Assembly: GCA_022843385.1 (NCBI GenBank)
Contig: JALHNT010000006.1
Coordinates: 1-34,094 of the forward strand
From: Anaerolineae bacterium
GTDB lineage: Bacteria; Chloroflexota; Anaerolineae; Aggregatilineales; Phototrophicaceae
Length of the DNA stretch: 34,094 bases
Direction: 5' to 3'
Shown in pieces: positions 24,183-31,764 of this stretch (the stretch's first letter is position 1; every line of letters starts with the position of its first letter). The notes below the pieces were generated by a model that was not told the DNA's origin, did no database searches, and saw only the letters and a list, made by a program, of their open reading frames with translations. The translations under genes and the position numbers were made by a program.

Positions 24183-24896
24183 ATGACCAAACAGACGATC
24201 ACCATCATTGACGACGAAGTGACCATCCGCGAGGTGGTGCGGCGTTATCTGGAGCTGGATGGCTTCACCGTCGCCGAAGCCGAAACCGGCCAGCAAGCGC
24301 TGGCGCTGCTCCGCCAAACCCGCGCCGACCTCGTCATCCTGGACATTATGCTGCCGGGCATTGACGGGTTCGCTATCGCCCGCAAGCTGCGCCATGCGCC
24401 GGAATACAGCGGACAGTACGCCGATACCCCCATCATCATGCTCACCTCGCGCGGCGACGAAACCGACCGCCTGGCCGGGTTTGAGATCGGCGTGGATGAT
24501 TATGTGGTCAAGCCTTTCAGTCCACGTGAGCTGGTGGCGCGAGTGCGGGCAGTGCTGCGCCGGGCTGGGGCGAAAGAAGAAGCGGCTGAGAAACCCATCG
24601 TCTATCGTCATCTACAAATCGACCCGTTACAGCGCTCCCTGATGCTGAACGGGCAGAGCATTACCCTCACCGCCCGCGAGTTTGATCTGATCTGGCTGCT
24701 GGCGCGCCATCCCCGACAGGTCTTCACCCGCGAACAATTGCTCAACCAGGTCTGGGGTTACGAATTCTATGGCGATGAAAGCACGGTGACCGTCCATATC
24801 CGCCGCCTGCGCGAGAAGATCGAAACCGATCCCGCTAACCCGACCTTCATCCAGACGGTCTGGGGCGTCGGCTATAAGTTCGAAGCGGAAGCCTGA
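24183..24896 (+). CDS. OmpR/PhoB-type response regulator
   Basis: A 237-residue regulator. The receiver domain (1-120) has DDE at 10-12, phosphoacceptor D54 in VILDIMLPG, and the lysine in DDYVVKPFSP. The winged-helix DNA-binding domain (about 138-235) shows LTAREFDLIWLLARHPRQVF, then VTVHIRRLREKIE and TVWGVGYKFE. I start at ATG 24183 because the receiver begins there (MTKQTITIIDDE), although no ribosome-binding site is visible. Its stop overlaps the kinase start by one base, so they are co-translated. Confidence 0.95.
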   Translation: MTKQTITIIDDEVTIREVVRRYLELDGFTVAEAETGQQALALLRQTRADLVILDIMLPGIDGFAIARKLRHAPEYSGQYADTPIIMLTSRGDETDRLAGFEIGVDDYVVKPFSPRELVARVRAVLRRAGAKEEAAEKPIVYRHLQIDPLQRSLMLNGQSITLTAREFDLIWLLARHPRQVFTREQLLNQVWGYEFYGDESTVTVHIRRLREKIETDPANPTFIQTVWGVGYKFEAEA

Positions 24897-26137
24897 TGGA
24901 TAAGAAATTCACCCTGCTGCTGCAGGCATTGGGCGGGGTCGTGCTGGCCTTTGTGCTGGCGATGATGATTATCATCCCGACCACCAATCCGCCGCTGGCC
25001 GAGATCCAACAATTCGCGGCCATCATGTTCAGCACCGGTGTGGCGACCGTTGGCGTCGCGTATGTTCTCTATCAGCGTCATGTGTTGCAGCGCTATCTCA
25101 GCCTGCGCTGGTCGCTGACCGTCATCATCCTGCTCACCGTCGTCTCGATCTTCATCAACGTCTGGGTGGCGGCGCGGCTGATGTTCTTCGACGAGCATTA
25201 TCTGATTCTGGCGACGGCCTTTCTGCTCTTCGCCGGCGTCATCGCCACCGTCTCCGTCCTGTTTGTCGCAACGGCCCTGCGCGAACGCATTCAGGAACTG
25301 GTGGAAGGTATCATGCAGTTGGCGAAAGGTAACTGGAAAACCCGTCTGAACCTGGTCGGCAACGACGAACTGGCACATCTCGGCTCGATGGTCAATCATC
25401 TGGCGACGGCACTGGAAAACCTGGACAGTGAAAAACAGCGGTTAGAGCAGGCGCGGCGTGACCTGATCGCCTGGGTGTCTCATGATCTGCGGACGCCGCT
25501 GGCCGCCATGCGCGCCATGAACGAGGCCATGATGGATGGCGTGGTCACCGACCCGGAAACGATCAGCCGTTACCAGCACAACATCCAATCGGAGATCCAT
25601 CATCTCAGCCACCTGATTGATGATCTGTTTGAACTGACACGCCTGGATACCGGGCAGGTGCCGCTTAAACTCCAGGAGACGCCGCTGCGTGATCTGGTGT
25701 CGGATACCTTGAGCAGCCTGAACGCCCGCGCCGCTTCCCATCAGATTCAACTGACGGCGCACCTTGATCCGAGCATCAACACGCTGGTGGTCGCCCCGGA
25801 TAAACTTCAGCGCATCCTGACAAATCTGCTGGACAATGCCCTGGAGCATACGCCGGATGGCGGTTACATCACCCTGACCATTCAAGGGCAGGCGCGGGAA
25901 GTGGAAATCGGTGTCCATAACACCGGTTCGTATATCCCGTCTGCCGAACTGCCGCTGGTGTTCCAGAGCTTCTACCGGGGCGAACAATCGCGGGCGCAGG
26001 AGCATGGCAAGCGTGGCACCGGATTAGGTCTGGCGATTGTGCGCGGTTTCGTCGAAGCGCACGGCGGTACCATCCGCGTACACAGCCACCCGGACCAGGG
26101 GACAACCTTCAGCTTCAGCCTGCCCAGGCGTGTCTAA
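24896..26137 (+). CDS. Membrane sensor histidine kinase
   Basis: A 413-residue sensor paired with the preceding regulator. Four transmembrane helices fill 1-127 (two hairpins near 8-27, 40-59, 74-95, 103-127), leaving little outside the membrane. A HAMP-like region (about 128-182) leads to HisKA with H196 in VSHDLRTPLAAM. The ATPase domain has N314 in LLDNALEH, an FYRG motif and GTGLGLAIVRGF. The G1 box reads VHNTGSYIP, where the usual aspartate is N342 and the second glycine is tyrosine. Such variants exist, but this one may bind ATP differently. The 3' end overlaps the convergent thiolase by 4 bases. Confidence 0.93.
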   Translation: MDKKFTLLLQALGGVVLAFVLAMMIIIPTTNPPLAEIQQFAAIMFSTGVATVGVAYVLYQRHVLQRYLSLRWSLTVIILLTVVSIFINVWVAARLMFFDEHYLILATAFLLFAGVIATVSVLFVATALRERIQELVEGIMQLAKGNWKTRLNLVGNDELAHLGSMVNHLATALENLDSEKQRLEQARRDLIAWVSHDLRTPLAAMRAMNEAMMDGVVTDPETISRYQHNIQSEIHHLSHLIDDLFELTRLDTGQVPLKLQETPLRDLVSDTLSSLNARAASHQIQLTAHLDPSINTLVVAPDKLQRILTNLLDNALEHTPDGGYITLTIQGQAREVEIGVHNTGSYIPSAELPLVFQSFYRGEQSRAQEHGKRGTGLGLAIVRGFVEAHGGTIRVHSHPDQGTTFSFSLPRRV

Positions 26138-27348
26138 CCTTCCACCTCAACCGCCAGGGCCACCGCCTCACCACCCCCCAGACACAATGCGGCTACACCG
26201 CGACTGAGGTTTCGTTCGCGCAGCGCATGGATCAAGGTGACCAGGACGCGCGCCCCGCTGGCCCCCAATGGATGCCCCAGCGCAATCGCCCCGCCCTTCA
26301 CATTCAATTTCTCAGGAGGAATCGTTTGTCCCTCGCGCCGCAGCCCCTCCAGGTCGGCCAACACCTGGGCGGCGAAGGCTTCGTTGATCTCGAACAAGTC
26401 AACATCGCTGACCGACCAACCCGCGCGTTCCAGCGCCAACGGAATCGCTTTCACCGGCGCGTAGAAGATCCATTTGGGGTCAACCGCCGCCTGGGCATAT
26501 CCCACCACTCGCGCCAGCGGTGGATGTCCATGCTGCTCGGCGTATTCCCGACTGCTGACCACCATCATCGCCGCGCCATCGTTCAATCCGGGGACATTCC
26601 CGGCAGTCACTGCCCCGTCCGTCTCAAACGCGGCCGGCAGTTTAGCCAGGGATTCGAGCGAGGTGTCACGTCGAATCGACTCGTCGTGTTCGATAATCGT
26701 TGGCGTCTTGCGCGCGGGCAGCGTCACCGGAATCATCTCCGCCTGAAACTGACCAGAATCCGTCGCCTGTGCAGCCAGTTGATGGCTACGCAAGGCAAAG
26801 GCATCCATCTCCTCGCGGGTGATTTCAAACTGATGCGCGATAAACTCGGCTGCGTTCCCCATCGCCCAGTCCATAAACGAGCACCACAGGCCATCGGTTT
26901 GCAGGGCATCGCGCAGCTTGACCGCCCCATACTTATGCCCGTGTCGCATATTGTCACTCAGGTACGGAGCATGACTCATGCTTTCGACGCCGCCAGCGAT
27001 GAACAAATCCCCATCACCTGCTTTGATGGCGCTGGCCGCCAGCATGACGGCCTTCAGGCTGCTCCCGCATACTTTGTTCACCAGCGTCCCACCCACGCCT
27101 TCCGGGATGCCCACGCCGATGCTGATCTGGCGCGGAAGCGCCTGCCCCACCCCGGCGCTGACAACGTTACCGATGATGACCTCATCAATCCGAGCCGTGT
27201 CGATCCGGCTGCGTTCCAGCGCCGCCTTGAGCGCAATCTGCCCCAATTGCGCCGCATTCAGCGCCGCCATCCCGCCCAGAAACTTCCCTTGTGGGAGGCG
27301 AACCCCGCTCAGGATGACGGTATCGCGTCCTTGTTTGTCCTGTGCCAT
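26134..27348 (-). CDS. Acetyl-CoA acetyltransferase (thiolase)
   Basis: A 404-residue thiolase. The acyl-accepting C94 lies in NKVCGSSLKA, H359 in GHPLGASG, and C389 in CLGGGEAVA, all canonical. NEAFAAQ appears near residue 322. It either condenses two acetyl-CoA or cleaves acetoacetyl-CoA, as in polyhydroxybutyrate, ketone or fatty-acid metabolism. No partner reductase or synthase is beside it. Its start overlaps the stop of the HIT gene by one base (TGATG), so the pair is translationally coupled. Confidence 0.95.
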   Translation of the reverse strand: MAQDKQGRDTVILSGVRLPQGKFLGGMAALNAAQLGQIALKAALERSRIDTARIDEVIIGNVVSAGVGQALPRQISIGVGIPEGVGGTLVNKVCGSSLKAVMLAASAIKAGDGDLFIAGGVESMSHAPYLSDNMRHGHKYGAVKLRDALQTDGLWCSFMDWAMGNAAEFIAHQFEITREEMDAFALRSHQLAAQATDSGQFQAEMIPVTLPARKTPTIIEHDESIRRDTSLESLAKLPAAFETDGAVTAGNVPGLNDGAAMMVVSSREYAEQHGHPPLARVVGYAQAAVDPKWIFYAPVKAIPLALERAGWSVSDVDLFEINEAFAAQVLADLEGLRREGQTIPPEKLNVKGGAIALGHPLGASGARVLVTLIHALRERNLSRGVAALCLGGGEAVALAVEVEG

Positions 27349-27854
27349 CAGCCTTCCCTTTCTGCCGGATACAGATCAACATACGTCTGTTTCAGTTCAC
27401 GAAAGGTGTTCTCCAGCGTGTCGGGCAGCACCCGTGTGTTCCCCACCACTGTCATGAAGTTGGCGTCACCGGCCCAACGCGGCACGATATGAAAATGATA
27501 ATGCTCGGCGATGCCCGCCCCGGCGGCTGCGCCGATGTTCGCCCCCAGGTTGAAGGCCGAAGGGTTATAGACTTTACGCAGGACAGCCAGCATCCGGTTG
27601 GTCGTCAGCATCAGATCGGTCAGGGCCTCGGCGGAAAGCTGCTCCTGACTTTGCACGTGTTCAAAGGGTATCACCATGACATGGCCGTTGTTGTAAGGGT
27701 AGATATTGAGCGTCACAAAGACGTGTTGAGAGAAAGCCACGATCTGCCCCTGGTCATCCGCCGCAGCCGCCATCTGACAGAAGATACAGCCGGTGACGGG
27801 CTTCTTCTCGCCGCGAATGTAGGCCATGCGCCAGGGGGTGTAGAGATGATCCAT
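27348..27854 (-). CDS. HIT-family nucleotide hydrolase or Ap4A phosphorylase
   Basis: A 168-residue protein. The histidine triad is EHYHFHIVPRW with H118, H120, H122; CIFC at 23-26 may hold zinc; NIYPYNNGHVMVIPFEH is the substrate-loop region. The order and the long PRW-GD-NFM follow-up resemble bacterial Ap4A phosphorylases, which split diadenosine tetraphosphate. I take the ATG at 27854; a GTG one codon earlier has slightly better spacing to GGGAG. It leads an operon with thiolase and is divergent from birA. Confidence 0.92.
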   Translation of the reverse strand: MDHLYTPWRMAYIRGEKKPVTGCIFCQMAAAADDQGQIVAFSQHVFVTLNIYPYNNGHVMVIPFEHVQSQEQLSAEALTDLMLTTNRMLAVLRKVYNPSAFNLGANIGAAAGAGIAEHYHFHIVPRWAGDANFMTVVGNTRVLPDTLENTFRELKQTYVDLYPAEREG

Positions 27855-27882
27855 CACGCGTTGCTCCCATCATGATGTCACG

Positions 27883-27912
27883 AGTATAACAAGCGACGCG
27901 ATCATGATACAA
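27883..27912 (-). promoter_or_regulatory. Promoter of the HIT-thiolase operon
   Basis: On the minus strand TTGTAT (27912-27907), 18 bases, TATACT (27888-27883), about 29 bases from the start codon. The -35 overlaps a plus-strand TACAAT (27908-27913) that could be the birA -10 box, so the two directions may compete. Confidence 0.45.
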
Positions 27913-27938
27913 TCGTCCCATAATGAGGTAGCGCAATC

Positions 27939-28703
27939 ATGGAACATTACACATCGGATCACATCCAACAGGCACTTGCCCCCCGCACCATGCGTTTCTA
28001 TCCCCAGGCCGACAGCACCAATGACCTGGCCGCCGAGTGGCTGGCGCAGGGTGCGTCGGAGGGGGCGGTGGTCATCACCAACGAACAGCTCAAAGGCCGG
28101 GGACGGTTGGGGCGAAGCTGGTATACACCGCCCGATACCGCCCTCATCCTCTCGATCATCCTGCGCCCATCCATCGCCGCCCTGCCCCGCATCACCATGC
28201 TGGGAGCCGTCGCCATCAGCGAGATGCTGGAACAGATCGGCGCGACAGATGTTCGCATCAAGTGGCCCAATGATGTCCTCCTGGCCGGCGGTAAAGTCTG
28301 CGGCGTCCTGCCGGAAGCGGTATGGAATGGCGACCGGCTTCAGGGTGTGGTGCTGGGCATGGGCATCAACGTCCGCATCGACTTCAGCGAGACAGACCTG
28401 GTAAGGAAAGCGGTCAGCATTGAGCCGATCATGAACCAGTCATTGGATCGGGTTGAGCTGCTGACGATCCTGCTGAAGCGCATCGATTACTGGTCAAAGC
28501 ATCTTGAAGAAGAGACACTCTTTGATGCCTGGAAAGTCCGGCTGAAGACGCTGGGCGAAAGCGTTCGTATTGAACAGAACGGGCAGCTCATCGCTGGGGT
28601 AGCTGAGGCGGTGGACAGCCTGGGCGCACTCCTCGTCCGCGATGCCGACGGTGCTATACAACGAGTCCTGGCCGGTGATGTGTTATTCATAGACGAGGCA
28701 TAG
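27939..28703 (+). CDS. birA: Biotin--[acetyl-CoA-carboxylase] ligase, monofunctional
   Basis: A 254-residue enzyme that makes biotinyl-AMP and attaches biotin to carboxylase carrier proteins. Motifs: DSTND at 25-29, the adenylate loop GRGRLGR at 53-59, KWPND at 108-112 with K119 nearby, and GMGINV in the middle. The C-terminal SH3-like domain follows. The N-terminal DNA-binding domain of E. coli BirA is absent, so it is not a repressor. GAGGT precedes the ATG. The next gene follows after 2 bases. Confidence 0.93.
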   Translation: MEHYTSDHIQQALAPRTMRFYPQADSTNDLAAEWLAQGASEGAVVITNEQLKGRGRLGRSWYTPPDTALILSIILRPSIAALPRITMLGAVAISEMLEQIGATDVRIKWPNDVLLAGGKVCGVLPEAVWNGDRLQGVVLGMGINVRIDFSETDLVRKAVSIEPIMNQSLDRVELLTILLKRIDYWSKHLEEETLFDAWKVRLKTLGESVRIEQNGQLIAGVAEAVDSLGALLVRDADGAIQRVLAGDVLFIDEA

Positions 28704-28705
28704 GC

Positions 28706-30070
28706 GTGGGCATTCGACTGGACTGGGAAGTAGAGGCCGAACAATCTCACCGCCAACGGGCTGGTGAAGACCCGCAATCCGCCCGCCAGCGGCGTACTGC
28801 CCGGCTGCGACTGGTCCTTTCCATTCTGCTTCTGCTGGCGCTGTTCGCGGCGGGGGTGATCTTCGTCTGGACTCGTTTGCAGGCGTTGGAAGGCGAGATC
28901 GAGCAGGAACTTCGCAGCACGGTAGAAGCTGAAGTCGCCACGCTGCGGTTAGGCGATTTCACCGCATTCTCGGAATTCCAGCGCAGTGCCTCCAGCGAAT
29001 GGTTACAGGCACAACAACAGCTCTTCAACCAGTATCAGGACCTCAAACTCCAATCCGCTGTCCAGTTGACTGGTCAGATCACCTCGGTTGAGGTCGAGAG
29101 TCCGCGTGCGCGCGTCAAGGTCGAAGAGATCATCAATGGTGTCCCCTACCAACAGGTCTGGTTCTACTGGCGCTACGATGATGGCTGGCATCATGTGCCG
29201 CCTGACTACACCTTCTGGGGCGCAAGCACTACCCTCGACAGGCAAGGCCTGAGCATCCAGTATCGCGAGGTCGATCAGGCATTGGCCGTCGCGCTGGCCG
29301 ATACCGTAGCGAGCTGGTTAACTCTGGCCTGTAACGCCTTGACCTGTTCCGGCATCCCAACAGTACAGGTGGACATCATTGCTGATCCTGCCCTGCAAAT
29401 CGGTTGGTCGAACACCGATCCCTGGCGGCTCATCCTGCCCTCGCCCTATGTTTACCGCGCCCGCGCCGATTTACCCTTCGATGGCGAGATGCAGCGCACT
29501 GTCGCCAATCTGTTAGCGAATCGACTGGTCACTACCCTCTCGCCCCGCGATGCCCAGCAGCCAGCATCCGCCGACTCGGTGTATCTGCGTCAATCCATCA
29601 TCAACTGGCTGGCAGGTCGCTTCGCCCAGGTTGATACCCAGGCATATCTGCTCAACAGCCTGAGTACACTGGCTGGAGACGCGATCATCGGGCGGCTTTT
29701 GTCCGGCCTGCAACCCATGTCAGACCTCACCCTGTTGGGACAAATCACGGCCACCCCTACTGAACAACTGGCGCTGGACTGGCGCGATTATCTGACCTGG
29801 AAGCTGGGGCTGGAGAAAACGTTCATCCAGAATCAGGATGAAGCCAATTACCTGCTGCTCTACGACACCCGCGACGAGGCCACCCGCACGCTGGCCTACA
29901 GCCGCTTCACCCAACCGGTTAGTTCATCGCAACCACTGGTCGCATCCGTTCAGCGCGAGACGCTGGCGGACGGACGAATTGCCCTGCAAGCGATGGCGCA
30001 GGATGGGGGGGAAGCACTGACCGAGGTTCGCTTCGTCTGGGTGGATGGCACCTGGAAGCGGGCAAATTGA
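28706..30070 (+). CDS. Membrane-anchored hypothetical protein
   Basis: A 454-residue protein starting at GTG just after birA. A polar cytoplasmic N-terminus (1-33) is followed by one transmembrane helix (34-55). The rest is outside: a helical stalk (about 58-120), a beta module ending in a WYW-rich part (HHVPPDYTFWGAS), and a helical domain. Two cysteines (LACNALTCSG) are close together. No enzyme motif is visible. It resembles large cell-surface proteins common in Anaerolineae, but I cannot name a family. Confidence 0.75.
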   Translation: MGIRLDWEVEAEQSHRQRAGEDPQSARQRRTARLRLVLSILLLLALFAAGVIFVWTRLQALEGEIEQELRSTVEAEVATLRLGDFTAFSEFQRSASSEWLQAQQQLFNQYQDLKLQSAVQLTGQITSVEVESPRARVKVEEIINGVPYQQVWFYWRYDDGWHHVPPDYTFWGASTTLDRQGLSIQYREVDQALAVALADTVASWLTLACNALTCSGIPTVQVDIIADPALQIGWSNTDPWRLILPSPYVYRARADLPFDGEMQRTVANLLANRLVTTLSPRDAQQPASADSVYLRQSIINWLAGRFAQVDTQAYLLNSLSTLAGDAIIGRLLSGLQPMSDLTLLGQITATPTEQLALDWRDYLTWKLGLEKTFIQNQDEANYLLLYDTRDEATRTLAYSRFTQPVSSSQPLVASVQRETLADGRIALQAMAQDGGEALTEVRFVWVDGTWKRAN

Positions 30071-30130
30071 CACGGGAATTGTTCTTGGCTATGCTATTGA
30101 TGAAGTCGCACGATTGGAATGGGGTCAACC

Positions 30131-30343
30131 ATGCTGGATGAACTGCGTAATCGACCAGAAGACGAATTTGACTTTGACGATGACGATAATGTCATTGATG
30201 CGTCGGATGATCGTGAAAAATCGGATCGACTCTTCCTGGGCATGACCGCAGTCGAGCGCATGTTCATCTCGATCTTCCTGTTCATGAACGTCGTCATCCT
30301 GGGATTGGCCTTCCTGCTGGCAACCCGCCGGATCGTCTTCTAA
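30131..30343 (+). CDS. Small acidic single-pass membrane protein
   Basis: A 70-residue protein. Residues 9-33 are strongly acidic (EDEFDFDDDDN region), then a helix from about 43 to 64 and a basic end (RRIVF), so the N-terminus is probably cytoplasmic. I use the ATG at 30131; an in-frame start 12 bases earlier is possible. It lies 60 bases after the previous gene and is probably in the birA operon. Function unknown. Confidence 0.65.
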   Translation: MLDELRNRPEDEFDFDDDDNVIDASDDREKSDRLFLGMTAVERMFISIFLFMNVVILGLAFLLATRRIVF

Positions 30344-30455
30344 CTCGCGAGACTGGTACGATGCCCTCTGCATCTCTTCTGATTCCCCCGCGTTCGCATT
30401 ACACGCTCTGCCTGCTGGCGCTGGCCGATAAATGACCGTCAACTGATCTGTCGCG

Positions 30456-30492
30456 GGGAATAACCGTCTGGTTCATTCCCTTGTTTTCGTTT
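30456..30492 (+). terminator. Terminator of the birA operon
   Basis: GGGAATAACC pairs with GGTT and ATTCCC (one bulged C) around a 4-base loop, followed by TTGTTTTCGTTT. It lies 113 bases past the last gene and 29 bases before the Rieske start, so attenuation of that gene is possible too. Confidence 0.7.
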
Positions 30493-30520
30493 GCCCATCA
30501 ACTTCACGAAAGGATGAGGA

Positions 30521-31681
30521 ATGGTATCGCTTGATTTTCCACCAGCCCATGAGCCGTTGACCTTTGACGATTATGCCCATACCGACGACCTCGCATCAGC
30601 GGAAACGCTCCCCGCCCGCTGGTATACCGATCCGCGTTTCCTCGAACTGGAGAAGGAGCGCATCTTTTACAAGACCTGGCAACCCGTCGGACGAGCCGAT
30701 CAGGTACGTCGCCCCGGAGACTTCTTCGCCTGTGATGTGGTGGGGCAGCCGTTGGTCATCACGCGCGGCCTCGATCACAAGCTGCGTGCCTTCTACAACG
30801 TGTGTCCGCATCGCGCCGGCCCCGTCGCCACCGGTCAGGGCAACCGCAAGAGCTTGCAATGTAAATATCACGGCTGGACCTACGACCTTCAGGGGAAGCT
30901 GATGAATGCGCCGGAGTTTGAAGGGGTGAAGAACTGGAAGAAAGAAGATGTCTGCCTGACATCCATTCAGGTCGAGGAATGGGGCCCCTGGGTGTTCGTC
31001 AACCTCGATCCGCAGGGCGAGCCGATGCAGAACATCTATGGCCCCATTCACGACGAGATCATCCGCAAAGGCTGGGATTTGGGGAAAATGAGCCTGGTCG
31101 AACGCCGTGACTATGTGATCGACTGCAACTGGAAAGTTTACGTCGATAATTATCTGGAAGGCTATCACCTGCCCATTGCCCATCCGGGGTTGTTCCGCGA
31201 ACTGGACTACGATCAATACCGTGTGGATACCTTCCGCTACTATTCATCGCAGTACGCGCCCATCCGACCCGTCAGCGGTGAAGTGCGCGACCGGCGGTAT
31301 GTGCGAACCGAGGAAGAAGCCGAAGCGCTGTACTACTGGATTTTCCCGAATGTCATGCTGAACATCTACCTGGATAACACCTCGATCAATATCATCCTGC
31401 CACTTGACCACAACAAGACGCTCACCATCTTCGAGTGGTACTTCGAACAACCGGGGACGGGCGAAGGCTGGGAAAGCATGCAGTCCATCATCCAGTTCAG
31501 CGACCAGATTCAGCAGGAAGACATCGAGATCGTTGAGAATGTACAGAAGGGGTTGCAGTCCAACGCTTATAACAAAGGTCGCTTCTCGGCCAAGCGCGAG
31601 AACGGTGTCCATCACTTTCAATCACTGATCCATGAGTTTCTGACGCGGCCTGATAAACAGGCAAGAACAGGCAAAAGTTAA
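30521..31681 (+). CDS. Rieske non-haem iron oxygenase, alpha subunit
   Basis: A 386-residue ring-hydroxylating-type oxygenase. The [2Fe-2S] Rieske site is C95-x-H97 (CPHRAG) and C114-x2-H117 (CKYHGW). The catalytic iron is held by H216 and H221 in NYLEGYHLPIAH, with D333 in QQEDIEIVENV as the third ligand. The NWKVYVDNYLEGYH stretch and overall length are like choline/carnitine-type monooxygenases and related aliphatic enzymes. A reductase partner is not visible nearby, so electrons must come from a gene elsewhere. The substrate cannot be told. Confidence 0.92.
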   Translation: MVSLDFPPAHEPLTFDDYAHTDDLASAETLPARWYTDPRFLELEKERIFYKTWQPVGRADQVRRPGDFFACDVVGQPLVITRGLDHKLRAFYNVCPHRAGPVATGQGNRKSLQCKYHGWTYDLQGKLMNAPEFEGVKNWKKEDVCLTSIQVEEWGPWVFVNLDPQGEPMQNIYGPIHDEIIRKGWDLGKMSLVERRDYVIDCNWKVYVDNYLEGYHLPIAHPGLFRELDYDQYRVDTFRYYSSQYAPIRPVSGEVRDRRYVRTEEEAEALYYWIFPNVMLNIYLDNTSINIILPLDHNKTLTIFEWYFEQPGTGEGWESMQSIIQFSDQIQQEDIEIVENVQKGLQSNAYNKGRFSAKRENGVHHFQSLIHEFLTRPDKQARTGKS

Positions 31682-31727
31682 GTTTTACACACCTTCCCGC
31701 GTGCGTATGTTGTGATGAACAAACGGT

Positions 31728-31754
31728 GAGGCGGATGGTCACTCCATCCGCCTC
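31728..31754. terminator. Hairpin between convergent genes
   Basis: GAGGCGGATGG and CCATCCGCCTC form a perfect 11-bp stem with a 5-base loop between the Rieske gene and the penicillin-acylase gene. T runs are weak on both sides. Confidence 0.7.
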
Positions 31755-31764
31755 GCTTCCCTGG

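Noticed and set aside
26227..27492. Open frame of about 421 codons opposite the thiolase and HIT genes
   Set aside because: Crosses two well-supported genes on the other strand and shows no family features.
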